Shown here: positions 1 to 8,034 of the stretch, one piece after another | Position numbering within the stretch: position 1 is the first letter of the stretch | Layout of the letters: each line of letters opens with the position of its first letter | Assembly (NCBI RefSeq): GCF_001593385.1 | Contig: NZ_LUVZ01000002.1 | Location: 62,001 to 126,000, forward strand | Length of the DNA: 64,000 nt | Direction: 5' to 3' | From: Chryseobacterium cucumeris | Lineage (GTDB): Bacteria > Bacteroidota > Bacteroidia > Flavobacteriales > Weeksellaceae | Made by a program: the position numbers and the translations under genes | Notes under the pieces: model-generated | Told to the model about the DNA's origin: nothing | What the model saw: only the letters and a program-made list of their open reading frames with translations | Databases searched by the model: none

Positions 1-2
1 AC

Positions 3-716
3 ATTCAGTTCACGTCCTCTAAAGGTGTTCCGGGAACCAGAAATATAGCAAACATTAAATTGGGTAGTAACGGATCTTCACTCACAACCAAAGCCTTATC
101 TTCCGATTTTCAGAATTTTTCCGCGGCTAATTTCAGTGTAGTAGCAGGAAACAGAAACAACTTCATTCCACAGCTTTATGTGTCTGCGGAAGATTTTAAA
201 AACTTCTTTTTTGAAGCCGGAACTTATACGTTTGATTTAAACTTCAATGCCAGCAGTACAGATAACTCCATTAACAGTTTGCAAAATACGGCTGTTCAGT
301 TAAAGGTACTTCCTCTGTCGGAGATCACTATTCCCAGTTCCGGACGCAATGTAAATTTCAATTTTAATACCGCTGCCCATTACACCGATGGCCAGACACA
401 AATGATTCCCAACCAAATCATGTTGTCCAATAATGAAAATTTTGAGCTCTATGTAAAATCGGACGAAAATTATTTTAAGAAAGGTGGTTTACAGACCAAC
501 ATCAATTCAAATATTTTAGAAATCGGCATAGATGGGAGTTCTGTAAATGTTCCTTTATCCAAAACTCCTCAGAAAATACTCTTTAACGGAGCTCCGGTTT
601 TAGACCGTGGATTGAACGTAAGATATACCATATCACCTACGAATGCCCAAAGTTTGGTAGGGAAGGAAAATACTACTTACTCTATCAATGTTTATTATAG
701 CTTTACGGCAATTTAA
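3..716 (+). CDS. 5'-truncated surface or pilus-like protein, unknown family
   Basis: The reading frame is open from the first bases of the window, so only the C-terminal part (about 237 residues) is present. The visible sequence is rich in Asn, Ser, Thr and Phe and alternates polar and hydrophobic residues, as in secreted beta-sandwich proteins. It ends in a Tyr/aromatic strand (NVYYSFTAI), which resembles the last strand of adhesin or pilin-like domains. No cysteine, catalytic motif or membrane segment is visible. I do not recognise the family. The likely location, secreted or cell surface, is inferred from composition only. An internal TTG at 60 could be read as a start, but the open frame upstream makes a truncated gene more likely. 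Confidence 0.6.
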   Translation: MQFTSSKGVPGTRNIANIKLGSNGSSLTTKALSSDFQNFSAANFSVVAGNRNNFIPQLYVSAEDFKNFFFEAGTYTFDLNFNASSTDNSINSLQNTAVQLKVLPLSEITIPSSGRNVNFNFNTAAHYTDGQTQMIPNQIMLSNNENFELYVKSDENYFKKGGLQTNINSNILEIGIDGSSVNVPLSKTPQKILFNGAPVLDRGLNVRYTISPTNAQSLVGKENTTYSINVYYSFTAI

Positions 717-1350
717 CAATACTTTTTGAAATCAATCCTCTTATTTGCTGATGAAAAATTTCTCCATCAGTATAAATAAGGTGTATGTCTTCCAATAATT
801 CGTTTTCTGAGTGCATTTTTTTACAGCATTTTATAGCTGTGGTTTCATCATGCAATTGGCAGAAAATACAAAACTGCCCAAAAATTTTCTGAAGTATCGC
901 TATAGATACGTTTTCTTACTTTGATGATTTTTCTTTCATCAATCCGCTTCAATATCTGTAGATGTATTTTGGTAGTCCGGCTATCAATGATTGTCACTTC
1001 AGGATGCCATTTTTTATCTTGCATCATTCAGCTGTTTGTGATCAGTAATCTATGATACTGTTCTATATTTCACTTTTCACTATTTTCGATAATACCGGTA
1101 AACAGTCTGCCAGAGTCAAAATTCTCCTGGAATCTGATACAGCCATTTTGTGAGATAAACAGAACCTGTATTATTTCAGGTAAATCCCATTTGATTTTTT
1201 TTTAACCAATATGATATTTTTTTTAACTTGCTACCTTCTGGAAGAAAGGTCTGAACTATATGTTTTTAGTTACATTGAAGCAATATAACTCTTTCTGCCT
1301 TCTTTCAAAAAAATAACTCAAACAGCTTCTAAAACCGTGATACTTAATTT
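717..1350. other. 634-bp intergenic stretch with a possible small gene remnant
   Basis: No convincing full-length gene lies here. The only coherent coding signal is a 58-codon minus-strand frame at 848-1024, listed separately. The last 150 bases are T-rich and probably hold the promoter of the downstream histidine kinase, but I see no clear TAnnTTTG element. Confidence 0.5.
848..1024 (-). pseudogene. 58-aa orphan frame, possible gene remnant
   Basis: The minus-strand frame from ATG at 1024 to TGA at 848 encodes a 58-residue basic product that starts MQDKKWHPEVTIIDSRTTK and contains KRIDERKIIKVRKRIYSD. The composition looks like real protein, with charged helices and an aromatic C-terminus, rather than random AT-rich translation. 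No ribosome binding site is obvious and I do not recognise a family. It could be a short gene or the debris of a DNA-binding or transposase gene. Confidence 0.25.
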
Positions 1351-2085
1351 ATGAATGATTTAATCAACGAACTCCAATTAAAAATTGAAAGACTGGAAAA
1401 CGAAATCAATTTCAAGAACGGATTGATCTCGATTTTGTCTCATGACTCAAAAGAACTGTTGGGAACCTTTCTGTGGCTTACAGAAGAGCTGGAGCAAAAT
1501 ACTATCAATGAGGAAGATTTTTTTAAGTTGTTGCCGCAGGTAAAACGAGATGCTCAGAAAAATCTGCAAACTATACAGGACACCATTGCCTGGCTAAAAA
1601 CACAATACGGGGAATTTAAGATTAAACCCGTTAAAATCATGGTGATAGATCTTTTTCACTATTTGGAAGAAAAATATGCTGCTCGATTAAAAGAAAAAAA
1701 GATTAAGTTTTATTTTAAAGGAGATCACAATGCATTTCTTACAGGCGATCGCATGTTGCTCGAATATGTTTTAGACAAAATTTTCAACAACGCGGTAAAA
1801 TATTCATTGCCAGGTCAAGATATTTATTTACAGGAGGTTACAGAAGGTGGTGAGGTTGTGCTTTCTATAATTGATTCCGGAACAGGAATCAATGAAAAGT
1901 ATTTACCTGGGATCTATACTTATGGTAATCCTGTATTTCTGGGAACTGCGGGCGAGAAAGGAGTGGGATTAAGTTTGAAAATTGTAAAAAATTTTATATC
2001 CTTGCTTAATGGAAACATCCAAATCATTTCCACTGAAAATAAAGGCACCACAGTTTCCCTTTTTTTACGTAAATTTATAGAGTAA
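1351..2085 (+). CDS. Cytosolic sensor histidine kinase
   Basis: This 244-residue kinase has no membrane segment and no recognisable sensor domain. It starts with a short coiled coil (about residues 5-24) and goes directly to the phosphoacceptor helix, with SHD placing the likely phospho-His at residue 31. The ATPase domain shows the N box (NNAVKYS, 146-152), the G1 box (DSGTGI, 175-180) and the G2 box (GEKGVGLSL, 201-209). The stop codon overlaps the start of the following response regulator by one base (TAATG), so the two are almost certainly translationally coupled partners. The lack of an input domain suggests that a partner protein or the N-terminal coil receives the signal. What it senses cannot be read from the sequence. 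Confidence 0.9.
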   Translation: MNDLINELQLKIERLENEINFKNGLISILSHDSKELLGTFLWLTEELEQNTINEEDFFKLLPQVKRDAQKNLQTIQDTIAWLKTQYGEFKIKPVKIMVIDLFHYLEEKYAARLKEKKIKFYFKGDHNAFLTGDRMLLEYVLDKIFNNAVKYSLPGQDIYLQEVTEGGEVVLSIIDSGTGINEKYLPGIYTYGNPVFLGTAGEKGVGLSLKIVKNFISLLNGNIQIISTENKGTTVSLFLRKFIE

Positions 2086-2729
2086 TGGGTTTAAAAGTAA
2101 ACATTCGCATTGTTGTAGCAGACGATCATGGTATCGTTCGGATGGGTTTGATACAGACAATTAAACGATTCAGACCCGATGCTATCATTTCAGAAGTAGA
2201 GGATTATAAATCGCTGTACAATTTAATTCTGAAAGAAGAATTTGATCTGGCCATTATGGACGTTAATATGCCTAATGGTACTGTTCAGGAAGCAATAGAT
2301 TACATAAAAATTCACCAACCTGCATTAAAGACTTTGATATTTTCTTCCCAGGATGAAGAATTGTATGGAATGCGTTATCTGAAAATGGGTGCTGGTGGTT
2401 ATCTAAGCAAGCTAAGCTCCACTGATGTAATTGAGACTGCTTTAACAGCGATGCTTAATAAAGGCCGATATGTCAGTGAGAATATAAAAGAAGCGATTTT
2501 TTTAGAATCATTAAACGGCTCTGTAAAAACTTCTCCCTTTGAAGCTCTATCAGACCGCGAATTGCAAATTGCCAATAAGCTTGCAGAAGGTCTTCCCCTC
2601 AAAGAAATTTCTAATCAGCTGAATCTCCATTCATCAACGATCAGTACATACAAAATCAGGTTGTTTGAGAAGCTTAAAATACGGTCCATACCCGAATTGG
2701 TAGAGATTCTCAGGTTGTATAATCAGTAA
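2085..2729 (+). CDS. LuxR/NarL-type response regulator
   Basis: The protein has an N-terminal receiver domain with the acidic pair D13/D14, phosphoacceptor D59 in IMDVNMP, the Ser/Thr switch position in FSSQ and Lys109 in GGYLSK. A C-terminal LuxR-type helix-turn-helix follows at about 153-212 (LSDRELQIANKLAEG, then STISTYKIRLFEKLKI). Its start overlaps the stop of the kinase by one base, which marks the pair as a two-component system. The target genes are not evident. The next genes downstream are AT-rich orphans that do not look like a regulon. Confidence 0.92.
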   Translation: MGLKVNIRIVVADDHGIVRMGLIQTIKRFRPDAIISEVEDYKSLYNLILKEEFDLAIMDVNMPNGTVQEAIDYIKIHQPALKTLIFSSQDEELYGMRYLKMGAGGYLSKLSSTDVIETALTAMLNKGRYVSENIKEAIFLESLNGSVKTSPFEALSDRELQIANKLAEGLPLKEISNQLNLHSSTISTYKIRLFEKLKIRSIPELVEILRLYNQ

Positions 2730-2860
2730 ATATTCTATCACAAAAATCTGATTGTGACTCAATCTCTGCTCCTTTGTACAAAGTTATTTTCAGAAACTCA
2801 ATAGTTCAGTGGAAAATACAATTGAACAAGATAGGTATAAATCTATTTAACAAAAAAGTA

Positions 2861-3262
2861 ATGAATGAATTTATAATCCTAAAGTCAAGTTGGGGAATAG
2901 GTATCTTTTATGAGATAATAGAAATCATAAATCATAATCAAAATGATGAGAATGTATATGAAATAGCTCCTTCTGTTTTTATAAAGTTAAAGAGTGATTT
3001 ATTGGATACTATTTCGTTAGAGTATTTAAAGAAAGGAATACAGAGTATAATACAATTTATCAAAGAATTTCCAGTCTGCTTTTGTATAGAAAAATTGGAA
3101 TATAATATTTGTGATTATCAACCTGAGGGTATGTATTATATGTTCAGGAAATGGTTTTTTGAAAGTCATAATATGGAGATTCCTCCTATGAATATTTATT
3201 ACGATAAGGAGACAAATAAATACGTTTTTCCTGATTTAATTGATATTGGAGAATTATCTTAA
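2861..3262 (+). CDS. AT-rich orphan gene, possible immunity-type protein
   Basis: This predicted protein of 133 residues starts at the ATG at 2861 (MNEFIILKSSWGIG). A TTG at 2774 would add 29 residues of poor quality, so I prefer the ATG. It is rich in Ile, Glu and aromatic residues, with no signal peptide, and has the compact acidic look of contact-toxin immunity proteins, but I cannot name a family. Base composition is clearly more AT-rich than in the neighbouring genes, which suggests recent acquisition. A second small AT-rich gene follows after 7 bases. No toxin gene is adjacent, so if it is an immunity gene it is an orphan. Confidence 0.55.
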   Translation: MNEFIILKSSWGIGIFYEIIEIINHNQNDENVYEIAPSVFIKLKSDLLDTISLEYLKKGIQSIIQFIKEFPVCFCIEKLEYNICDYQPEGMYYMFRKWFFESHNMEIPPMNIYYDKETNKYVFPDLIDIGELS

Positions 3263-3269
3263 TTCATAC

Positions 3270-3512
3270 ATGTTATATGGATTAATTATAACAGAAAATA
3301 CCGAATTTACTTATTGGGATAATTTTGACTATCAAATAAATGATAGTATACTTGTTTCTAATAATGCTAAAAAGTATAGGTCTTCTGATGAGCTATTGAA
3401 AATATGTCGTCCTGTTTTACTATACATTATAAGAAAGGAATCCAATGTGGAAATAGTTTTACAAGCAAGGTTTTGCACGTATTTTAGAGGAAAAATTCTG
3501 ATATCTGATTGA
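3270..3512 (+). CDS. Small AT-rich orphan gene (80 aa)
   Basis: The start is taken at ATG 3270 (MLYGLIITENTEFTYW), 7 bases after the previous stop; a TTG at 3240 would overlap the previous gene. The product is small, acidic and aromatic-rich with no signal peptide, and I do not recognise a family. It shares the AT-rich composition of the gene before it and may have moved with it. Its last 29 bases overlap the 3' end of the convergent MarR gene, so either its end or its whole reading frame could be degenerate. Confidence 0.4.
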   Translation: MLYGLIITENTEFTYWDNFDYQINDSILVSNNAKKYRSSDELLKICRPVLLYIIRKESNVEIVLQARFCTYFRGKILISD

Positions 3513-4131
3513 TGTCGGAATTCTTATAATCAACATAAATATGATAATGAAATTCATTAAGTTTTTTCAAAATCCTAAGAAATTCATTCTTCTCAACTTT
3601 ATTAAGCTTTCCGGATAAAATTTTTGAGATTAAGTTGACATTAGAAACAGATGCGTGGAAAATTTCTTCGCCTTTTTTAGTCAAATTTAATCGTTTGCTG
3701 CGCTTATCATCTTTATCATTTTTCTCTTCCAAAAATCCTGCTTCCAAAAGTCTTTTGATGATTTGAGTTCCGGTTTGTTTCTCGTGACCGTTTTTTTCGA
3801 TCAATTGAATTTTCGTTAAAAAAGGTTCGTCTTTTAAGCGGTAAAGGTAGGTAAATTCTTCATTCGCTAATTCAGGGAAATCTCCCAACCCTTTTCTGAT
3901 CAGTAATTTAGAATATCGTCCTAATAAGAGAACCTGTTTGCAAATTTCATTTTCGGTAAATGAAACCTGATGATTTTCATTTTTAAAAAGCTTGGTAGGG
4001 CTTTCATCAGCATATTTTTTATCATTCATCCACACGCGGAAATCATCAACGGTGGAGTTGGATTTGCAGGCGTCAGAATGTTCAAATTCTTTCACGTGAT
4101 GGAGCAGGTCTATGAAAAAGTCGGTTTGCAT
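3484..4131 (-). CDS. MarR-family transcriptional regulator
   Basis: This 215-residue protein carries a MarR-type winged helix at about residues 95-165: LTKIQLIEKNG, then TQIIKRLLEAGFLEEKNDKDDKRSKR, the recognition helix and the basic wing, followed by a C-terminal dimer helix. The first 80 residues form a longer N-terminal extension than in typical MarR proteins of about 150 residues. It is the last gene of the minus-strand light/flavin cluster, 36 bases after the SDR gene, and could be co-transcribed with it. It may regulate that cluster or respond to oxidative stress, but no ligand can be inferred. Confidence 0.8.
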   Translation of the reverse strand: MQTDFFIDLLHHVKEFEHSDACKSNSTVDDFRVWMNDKKYADESPTKLFKNENHQVSFTENEICKQVLLLGRYSKLLIRKGLGDFPELANEEFTYLYRLKDEPFLTKIQLIEKNGHEKQTGTQIIKRLLEAGFLEEKNDKDDKRSKRLNLTKKGEEIFHASVSNVNLISKILSGKLNKVEKNEFLRILKKLNEFHYHIYVDYKNSDINQISEFFL

Positions 4132-4167
4132 AATAATTTTGGTAAAGATATTAGTTTTTGGGAATGA

Positions 4168-4866
4168 TTACAATTTGATGTTACTCATTCCTCCGTCAAT
4201 CCCAATGATCTGTCCCGTGATCCACGCTGAATGATCAGATAGTAGAAACGCAACCATTCTTGCGATTTCGTCGGCTCTTCCGACTCTTTGCAATGGATGT
4301 CTTCTTCCTGAAGCTTCCCGTTTTTCAGGTGTTGAAAGAAGTGGTGAAGCTAAATTAGTATCCGTTAAAGAGGGAGCGATGGCATTCACTCTGATTTTCT
4401 GAGTAGAAAATTCTGCGGCCATACTTTTCGTCAAACCTTCAACAGCACTTTTACTTGCAGAAATTGAGGAGTGAAAAGGCATTCCCAGCTTTGCCGCCAC
4501 CGAACTGAACAACACAACAGAAGCCGTTTCCGACTTCTTCAAATTAGGCAACAGTTTCTGAATCGTTTTCACAGCACCCAAAACATTGATTTCAAAATCA
4601 TTTCTGAAATCTTCAATCGAAAAACGGTTAAATGGTTTTAAATTAATACTTCCCGGCGCATAAACCAAACCGTCAATAACTTCAGGTAATATAATTTCAT
4701 CCAGATTCCCCGAAAGAATATCTATTGGATGAAATTCAATATTTAAATTTTCAATTTCAGGATTTTCGGTTCTTGAAAGACCAATAACGTAATGATTTTC
4801 TGATAATATTTTTGCAGCAGCAAATCCAATTCCCTGTCCGCAACCGATAATGACTATGTTTTTCAT
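4168..4866 (-). CDS. Short-chain dehydrogenase/reductase family protein lacking the catalytic Tyr
   Basis: This 232-residue Rossmann-fold protein starts with a nucleotide-binding loop (GCGQGIG, residues 8-14) and ends with the usual SDR C-terminus (ITGQIIGIDGG). The active-site segment reads SSVAAKLGMPFHSSISASK. The catalytic Ser and Lys are in place, but the position of the Tyr of the YxxxK motif is Ile (ISASK). It may therefore be a divergent oxidoreductase, or a cofactor-binding protein without standard SDR catalysis. It lies between the DUF2805 gene (12-base gap) and the MarR gene. SDR genes often accompany photolyase/cryptochrome clusters, which fits a role in light or oxidative stress. 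Confidence 0.85.
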   Translation of the reverse strand: MKNIVIIGCGQGIGFAAAKILSENHYVIGLSRTENPEIENLNIEFHPIDILSGNLDEIILPEVIDGLVYAPGSINLKPFNRFSIEDFRNDFEINVLGAVKTIQKLLPNLKKSETASVVLFSSVAAKLGMPFHSSISASKSAVEGLTKSMAAEFSTQKIRVNAIAPSLTDTNLASPLLSTPEKREASGRRHPLQRVGRADEIARMVAFLLSDHSAWITGQIIGIDGGMSNIKL

Positions 4867-4878
4867 TTTATTCTGTTT

Positions 4879-5160
4879 TTATCGTTTCGAAATTTTATTA
4901 TGACTTATTGTACGCTGTCTTTTACATTTAAACCTGTCAATTTCAGGATTTCTTTTCATCAGATGCTTCTGGCTTACTCCAGAATTCACTCTTTTTCTCC
5001 AAAGCTGAAAACTTGATGGTTTCAGTTCTCTTCTCATCAATTCAATCACTCCAGATTCTGAAATTCCAAACTGAAATGCTATCGCTTCAAACGGCGTTTT
5101 GTCTTCCCAGGCCATTTCAATGATGCGGTCTGTCTGTATTACATTAAATTCTTTCACCAT
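4879..5160 (-). CDS. DUF2805 / TIGR03643 family protein
   Basis: A small basic protein of 93 residues beginning MVKEFNVIQTDRIIEMAWED, which matches the DUF2805 family (TIGR03643). The visible sequence contains a helix-turn-helix-like region (TPFEAIAFQFGISESGVIELMRREL) followed by a strongly basic tail. Family members are of unknown function and commonly sit beside cryptochrome/photolyase genes, as here. Its start codon overlaps the stop of the upstream photolyase homologue by one base, which indicates coupling. Nucleic-acid binding is plausible from the fold and charge, but that is inference. Confidence 0.85.
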   Translation of the reverse strand: MVKEFNVIQTDRIIEMAWEDKTPFEAIAFQFGISESGVIELMRRELKPSSFQLWRKRVNSGVSQKHLMKRNPEIDRFKCKRQRTISHNKISKR

Positions 5161-6638
5161 TATTTTAAATTTTTAATCGTGTGCCTGGCGATTTTAAAGT
5201 GTTCAGATTTTTTCTCATCCGTCATTTTATCCATAGTTCGCAACATCATTCCCAATCTCGGATTTGTTTTGAAAAATTCTTTGTTATCATTCACAAAATT
5301 CCAAAAGAGGGCATCCCATTTTTCTGTCCAGTCGTCATCAGAGTAATCGCTCATCTTTTTGATGTAATTGCTTCCGCTGATGTAGGGTTTTGTACTCATT
5401 TTTCCTCCGTCAGAAAAGCTGCTCATCCCATAAACATTAGGAACCATTACCCAATCGTAAGAATCGATGAACATTTCCATAAACCATTGGTAAACGTCGT
5501 CTGGATTAAGTTTCAACAGATTCATAAAGTTGGCGAAAATCATTAATCGTTCGATGTGATGTGCATAACCAGTTTCCAGAACCTTCAAAATTGTGCTGTC
5601 AATCGGTTTAATTTCAGTCCTTCCTGTATAAAAAGATTCAGAAAGCGGATTTTGATGTTTCCAATAGTTTTTATTTCGCTGATAAGTTCCCTCATAAAGG
5701 TAAATCCCTCTCACAAATTCTCTCCAGCCCAAAATCTGCCGCACAAATCCTTCAAGAGAATTGATGGGGATTTTATATTCGTTCGCATATTCAATGGCTT
5801 CTCTCAAAACGTTTTCTGCAGTTAAAAGTCCAATGTTTAACAATGGCGAAAGCACGCTGTGATGCAGAAAATGTTCACGCTCTACGATACTGTCTTCATA
5901 AACCCCAAAATCGGCAAAACGCAGTTCCAGAAACTGATTCAGCCAATTTTCAGCTTCCTCAAAAGTGACGGGATAGAGTTGATACGACGTTAAATTGCCA
6001 TAATTTTCATTAAAATTTTTCCGGATATAAATTTTCGCTTCCTCAAAATATGCGCTGTTTTCCGGGAAGTGAATGGATGGAGCTTTTTTGTTCTTTGGAT
6101 ATTTTTTACGGTTTTCTGTATCGAAAGTCCATTTTCCACCGATGGGTTTTCCGGCTTTCATTAGAAGATTTCGGGAAATTCTCTGTTGCTTGTAAAAATC
6201 GGTTTGATGATACGATTTTTTATCTTCAAAATAGTCTTTCAAATCTTCCTTAGTATTGATAAACAAAGGACTTTCAATAATCTCTAATTCCAATGTAGTT
6301 TCCTTAATTCTCTTTTCAAGCCAATTGTCACAAACATCCGTGATGAGAATTTTGTCAAAATTTAGTTTTTCCAAATGCTTGATTAAATTTCGAACATCAG
6401 AAAGCGGGGAAGCACTTTCAATATATTCCACCTTGAATTTTTCTTTGGTCAAAAATTCCTCATAAAACTTCATACTCGCCCTATGAAAGGCAATTTTCTG
6501 TTTGTGAAATTTATATTGTTTAAAAAACAGAAACTCTTCCACCAGAAAAACAGGGTGATTTTTATCCAGATAATCCGTGTCTTTAAAAAGCTGATGCGGA
6601 AATATCAATTGCGCCGTTGAAGATGCTACTTTAGCCAT
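5160..6638 (-). CDS. Photolyase/cryptochrome of the FeS-BCP (prokaryotic 6-4 photolyase) family lacking cluster cysteines
   Basis: The protein of 492 residues has the N-terminal Rossmann antenna domain (LIFPHQLF) and a C-terminal FAD-binding domain with family hallmarks: GWREFVRGIYLYEG, YAHHIERLMIFANF, DWVMVPNVYGMS and TKPYISGSNYIKKMSDY. Characterised members repair (6-4) photoproducts and hold a 4Fe-4S cluster through four cysteines. Here there is only one Cys in the whole protein (in TDVCDNW, N-terminal domain). The expected DYCxxC...C loop is shortened to DYSDDDWTEKW, and the earlier cluster Cys near TGRTEIKP is also absent. FAD-site motifs look intact, so a flavoprotein without the cluster is likely. 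It overlaps the DASH cryptochrome by 13 bases. Confidence 0.9.
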   Translation of the reverse strand: MAKVASSTAQLIFPHQLFKDTDYLDKNHPVFLVEEFLFFKQYKFHKQKIAFHRASMKFYEEFLTKEKFKVEYIESASPLSDVRNLIKHLEKLNFDKILITDVCDNWLEKRIKETTLELEIIESPLFINTKEDLKDYFEDKKSYHQTDFYKQQRISRNLLMKAGKPIGGKWTFDTENRKKYPKNKKAPSIHFPENSAYFEEAKIYIRKNFNENYGNLTSYQLYPVTFEEAENWLNQFLELRFADFGVYEDSIVEREHFLHHSVLSPLLNIGLLTAENVLREAIEYANEYKIPINSLEGFVRQILGWREFVRGIYLYEGTYQRNKNYWKHQNPLSESFYTGRTEIKPIDSTILKVLETGYAHHIERLMIFANFMNLLKLNPDDVYQWFMEMFIDSYDWVMVPNVYGMSSFSDGGKMSTKPYISGSNYIKKMSDYSDDDWTEKWDALFWNFVNDNKEFFKTNPRLGMMLRTMDKMTDEKKSEHFKIARHTIKNLK

Positions 6639-7927
6639 AAATTTCTGAATTTTCGATCCGAATCATACTGTTCAGCCTGTTTTTCAGCATTGAAAGTTCT
6701 GCTTCTCGGGTCATTTCCAACGCCGGCGAGATACATCCAGTTTCCATAATTGCTGTGAACATCGTAATCGATGAGCATTTTCTCAAAATAAGCTGCACCC
6801 ATTCTCCAATCCTGCTTCAGGATTTTGCAGAAATAGGAAGCTGCGTTTTGTCGTCCGCGGTTGCTCATCCAGCCCGTGTTTTTAATTTCCAGCATATTGG
6901 CGTTGATAAAATCAGAATCTGTCTCGCCATTGATCCATTGGTTAATTAAATTTTGATCATATTTCCATTCGTATTTTTGTTCTGAAATTCCATTTTGCTG
7001 AAATATTGTATCCCGAAACTGCATTGAAGTAAATTTGAAAAAGTCTCGCCAAAGCAATTCGAAAACAAGCCAATATGTCGATTCGTTACTTCCAAATTCT
7101 TTCTCATATTTCTTGATTTCGTGGAAAATAGACACTGCAGAAAGACTTCCGTTGGCAAGCCACGCAGAAAATTTGCTGCTGTAGTCTTTATCAATTAACC
7201 CATTTCTTGTTTCTTTATAACAACTTAGGTTTTTAGTTTTAAAAAAGTAATGATTCAATCGTTGCAATCCTTCAGTTTCACCACCCGAAAATGGAAAAGC
7301 AGAAAATTGATGCATTTCAAAATCGTCAAAACCTAAAGTCTTTAATGTAATATCGTCGCTGTTTATTTTTAAATTTAAAATGGATTTATTGTAAACCAGA
7401 TGTTCATCATTAAATTCATTTCTGATTTTAAAATCTTCCTCTATTTTTTGTCTGAATGTAGTAAACAGTAAAGGAATTTTATCTAATCGTTCTTTTACGA
7501 AATCTGGTTCAAACAAAAGTTGAGAATAAGATTTTACCCATTGTACATCAGGAAAAATGGTTTTGATTTGATTTTCCAATTCAATTTCTTCCTTTGTCCA
7601 CTCTCTCTGACAGAATATTTTTTCAACCTCAAAATCTTTAGATATCTGCTTAAAAACATCTTTGGTCTTACCCAATTTTTTAAGAAACGGAATCTTCTTT
7701 TCTTTTAAATTATTTTCCAAATCCGAAACAGTTTGCAACAAAAATTTAGTCCGAAATTTTCCAATTTTCTTAAAATTAAGTTGTGTCGAATGGAAAAAAG
7801 ATTTGTCAAAAATATACACTGCAAGAAAAGGTAAATGTTCTTGCATCACGTTGTAAAGTGATTCATTGTCTCTGATTCTTAAATTGTTTCCGAACCAGAG
7901 GAGGTTGATTTTTTGTTTTTCCGGCAT
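6626..7927 (-). CDS. DASH-family cryptochrome/photolyase
   Basis: The product has an N-terminal photolyase domain (INLLWFGNNLRIRDNESL) and a C-terminal FAD-binding domain with WLVFELLWRDFF, TGWMSNRGRQNAASYF, DWRMGAAYFEKMLIDYD and YGNWMYLAGVGNDPRSRTF. These are the conserved segments of CRY-DASH proteins, which bind FAD and usually a folate antenna and act on CPD lesions in single-stranded DNA. I take the ATG at 7927 (MPEKQKINLLW) because it puts the domain at the usual distance from the N-terminus. An in-frame ATG at 7969 would add 14 residues. The gene overlaps the 3' part of the DUF2256 gene in another frame and the 5' end of the next photolyase gene, so all are probably one operon. Confidence 0.92.
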   Translation of the reverse strand: MPEKQKINLLWFGNNLRIRDNESLYNVMQEHLPFLAVYIFDKSFFHSTQLNFKKIGKFRTKFLLQTVSDLENNLKEKKIPFLKKLGKTKDVFKQISKDFEVEKIFCQREWTKEEIELENQIKTIFPDVQWVKSYSQLLFEPDFVKERLDKIPLLFTTFRQKIEEDFKIRNEFNDEHLVYNKSILNLKINSDDITLKTLGFDDFEMHQFSAFPFSGGETEGLQRLNHYFFKTKNLSCYKETRNGLIDKDYSSKFSAWLANGSLSAVSIFHEIKKYEKEFGSNESTYWLVFELLWRDFFKFTSMQFRDTIFQQNGISEQKYEWKYDQNLINQWINGETDSDFINANMLEIKNTGWMSNRGRQNAASYFCKILKQDWRMGAAYFEKMLIDYDVHSNYGNWMYLAGVGNDPRSRTFNAEKQAEQYDSDRKFRNLWLK

Positions 7928-8034
7928 TTTTCGCTGCAATATTTTACTTCGTTCCAGTTCTTCTTCCACTTTTTCCGCCAGTTGAAGGGCAGTCCGCAGA
8001 CTTCACAAATCTTTGAAGGTAAGTTGGCAGGCAT
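7879..8034 (-). CDS. DUF2256 small zinc-ribbon-like protein
   Basis: This 51-residue protein begins MPANLPSKICEVCGLPFNWR and continues with KKWKKNWNEVKYCSEKCRK. The CxxC ... CxxxC spacing and the W/K-rich middle are diagnostic of DUF2256, a tiny family predicted to bind zinc and found next to cryptochrome/photolyase genes. Its ATG follows the stop of the ABC1 kinase gene with no gap (TAA then ATG). Its last 49 bases overlap the beginning of the DASH cryptochrome in another frame. That arrangement implies strict co-expression, perhaps as an accessory to the cryptochrome. The function of the family is unknown to me. Confidence 0.88.
   Translation of the reverse strand: MPANLPSKICEVCGLPFNWRKKWKKNWNEVKYCSEKCRKNKKSTSSGSETI

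Noticed and set aside
2774..2860. TTG start at 2774 for the AT-rich orphan gene
   Set aside because: It would add 29 residues of low quality, and an ATG with a plausible protein start exists at 2861.
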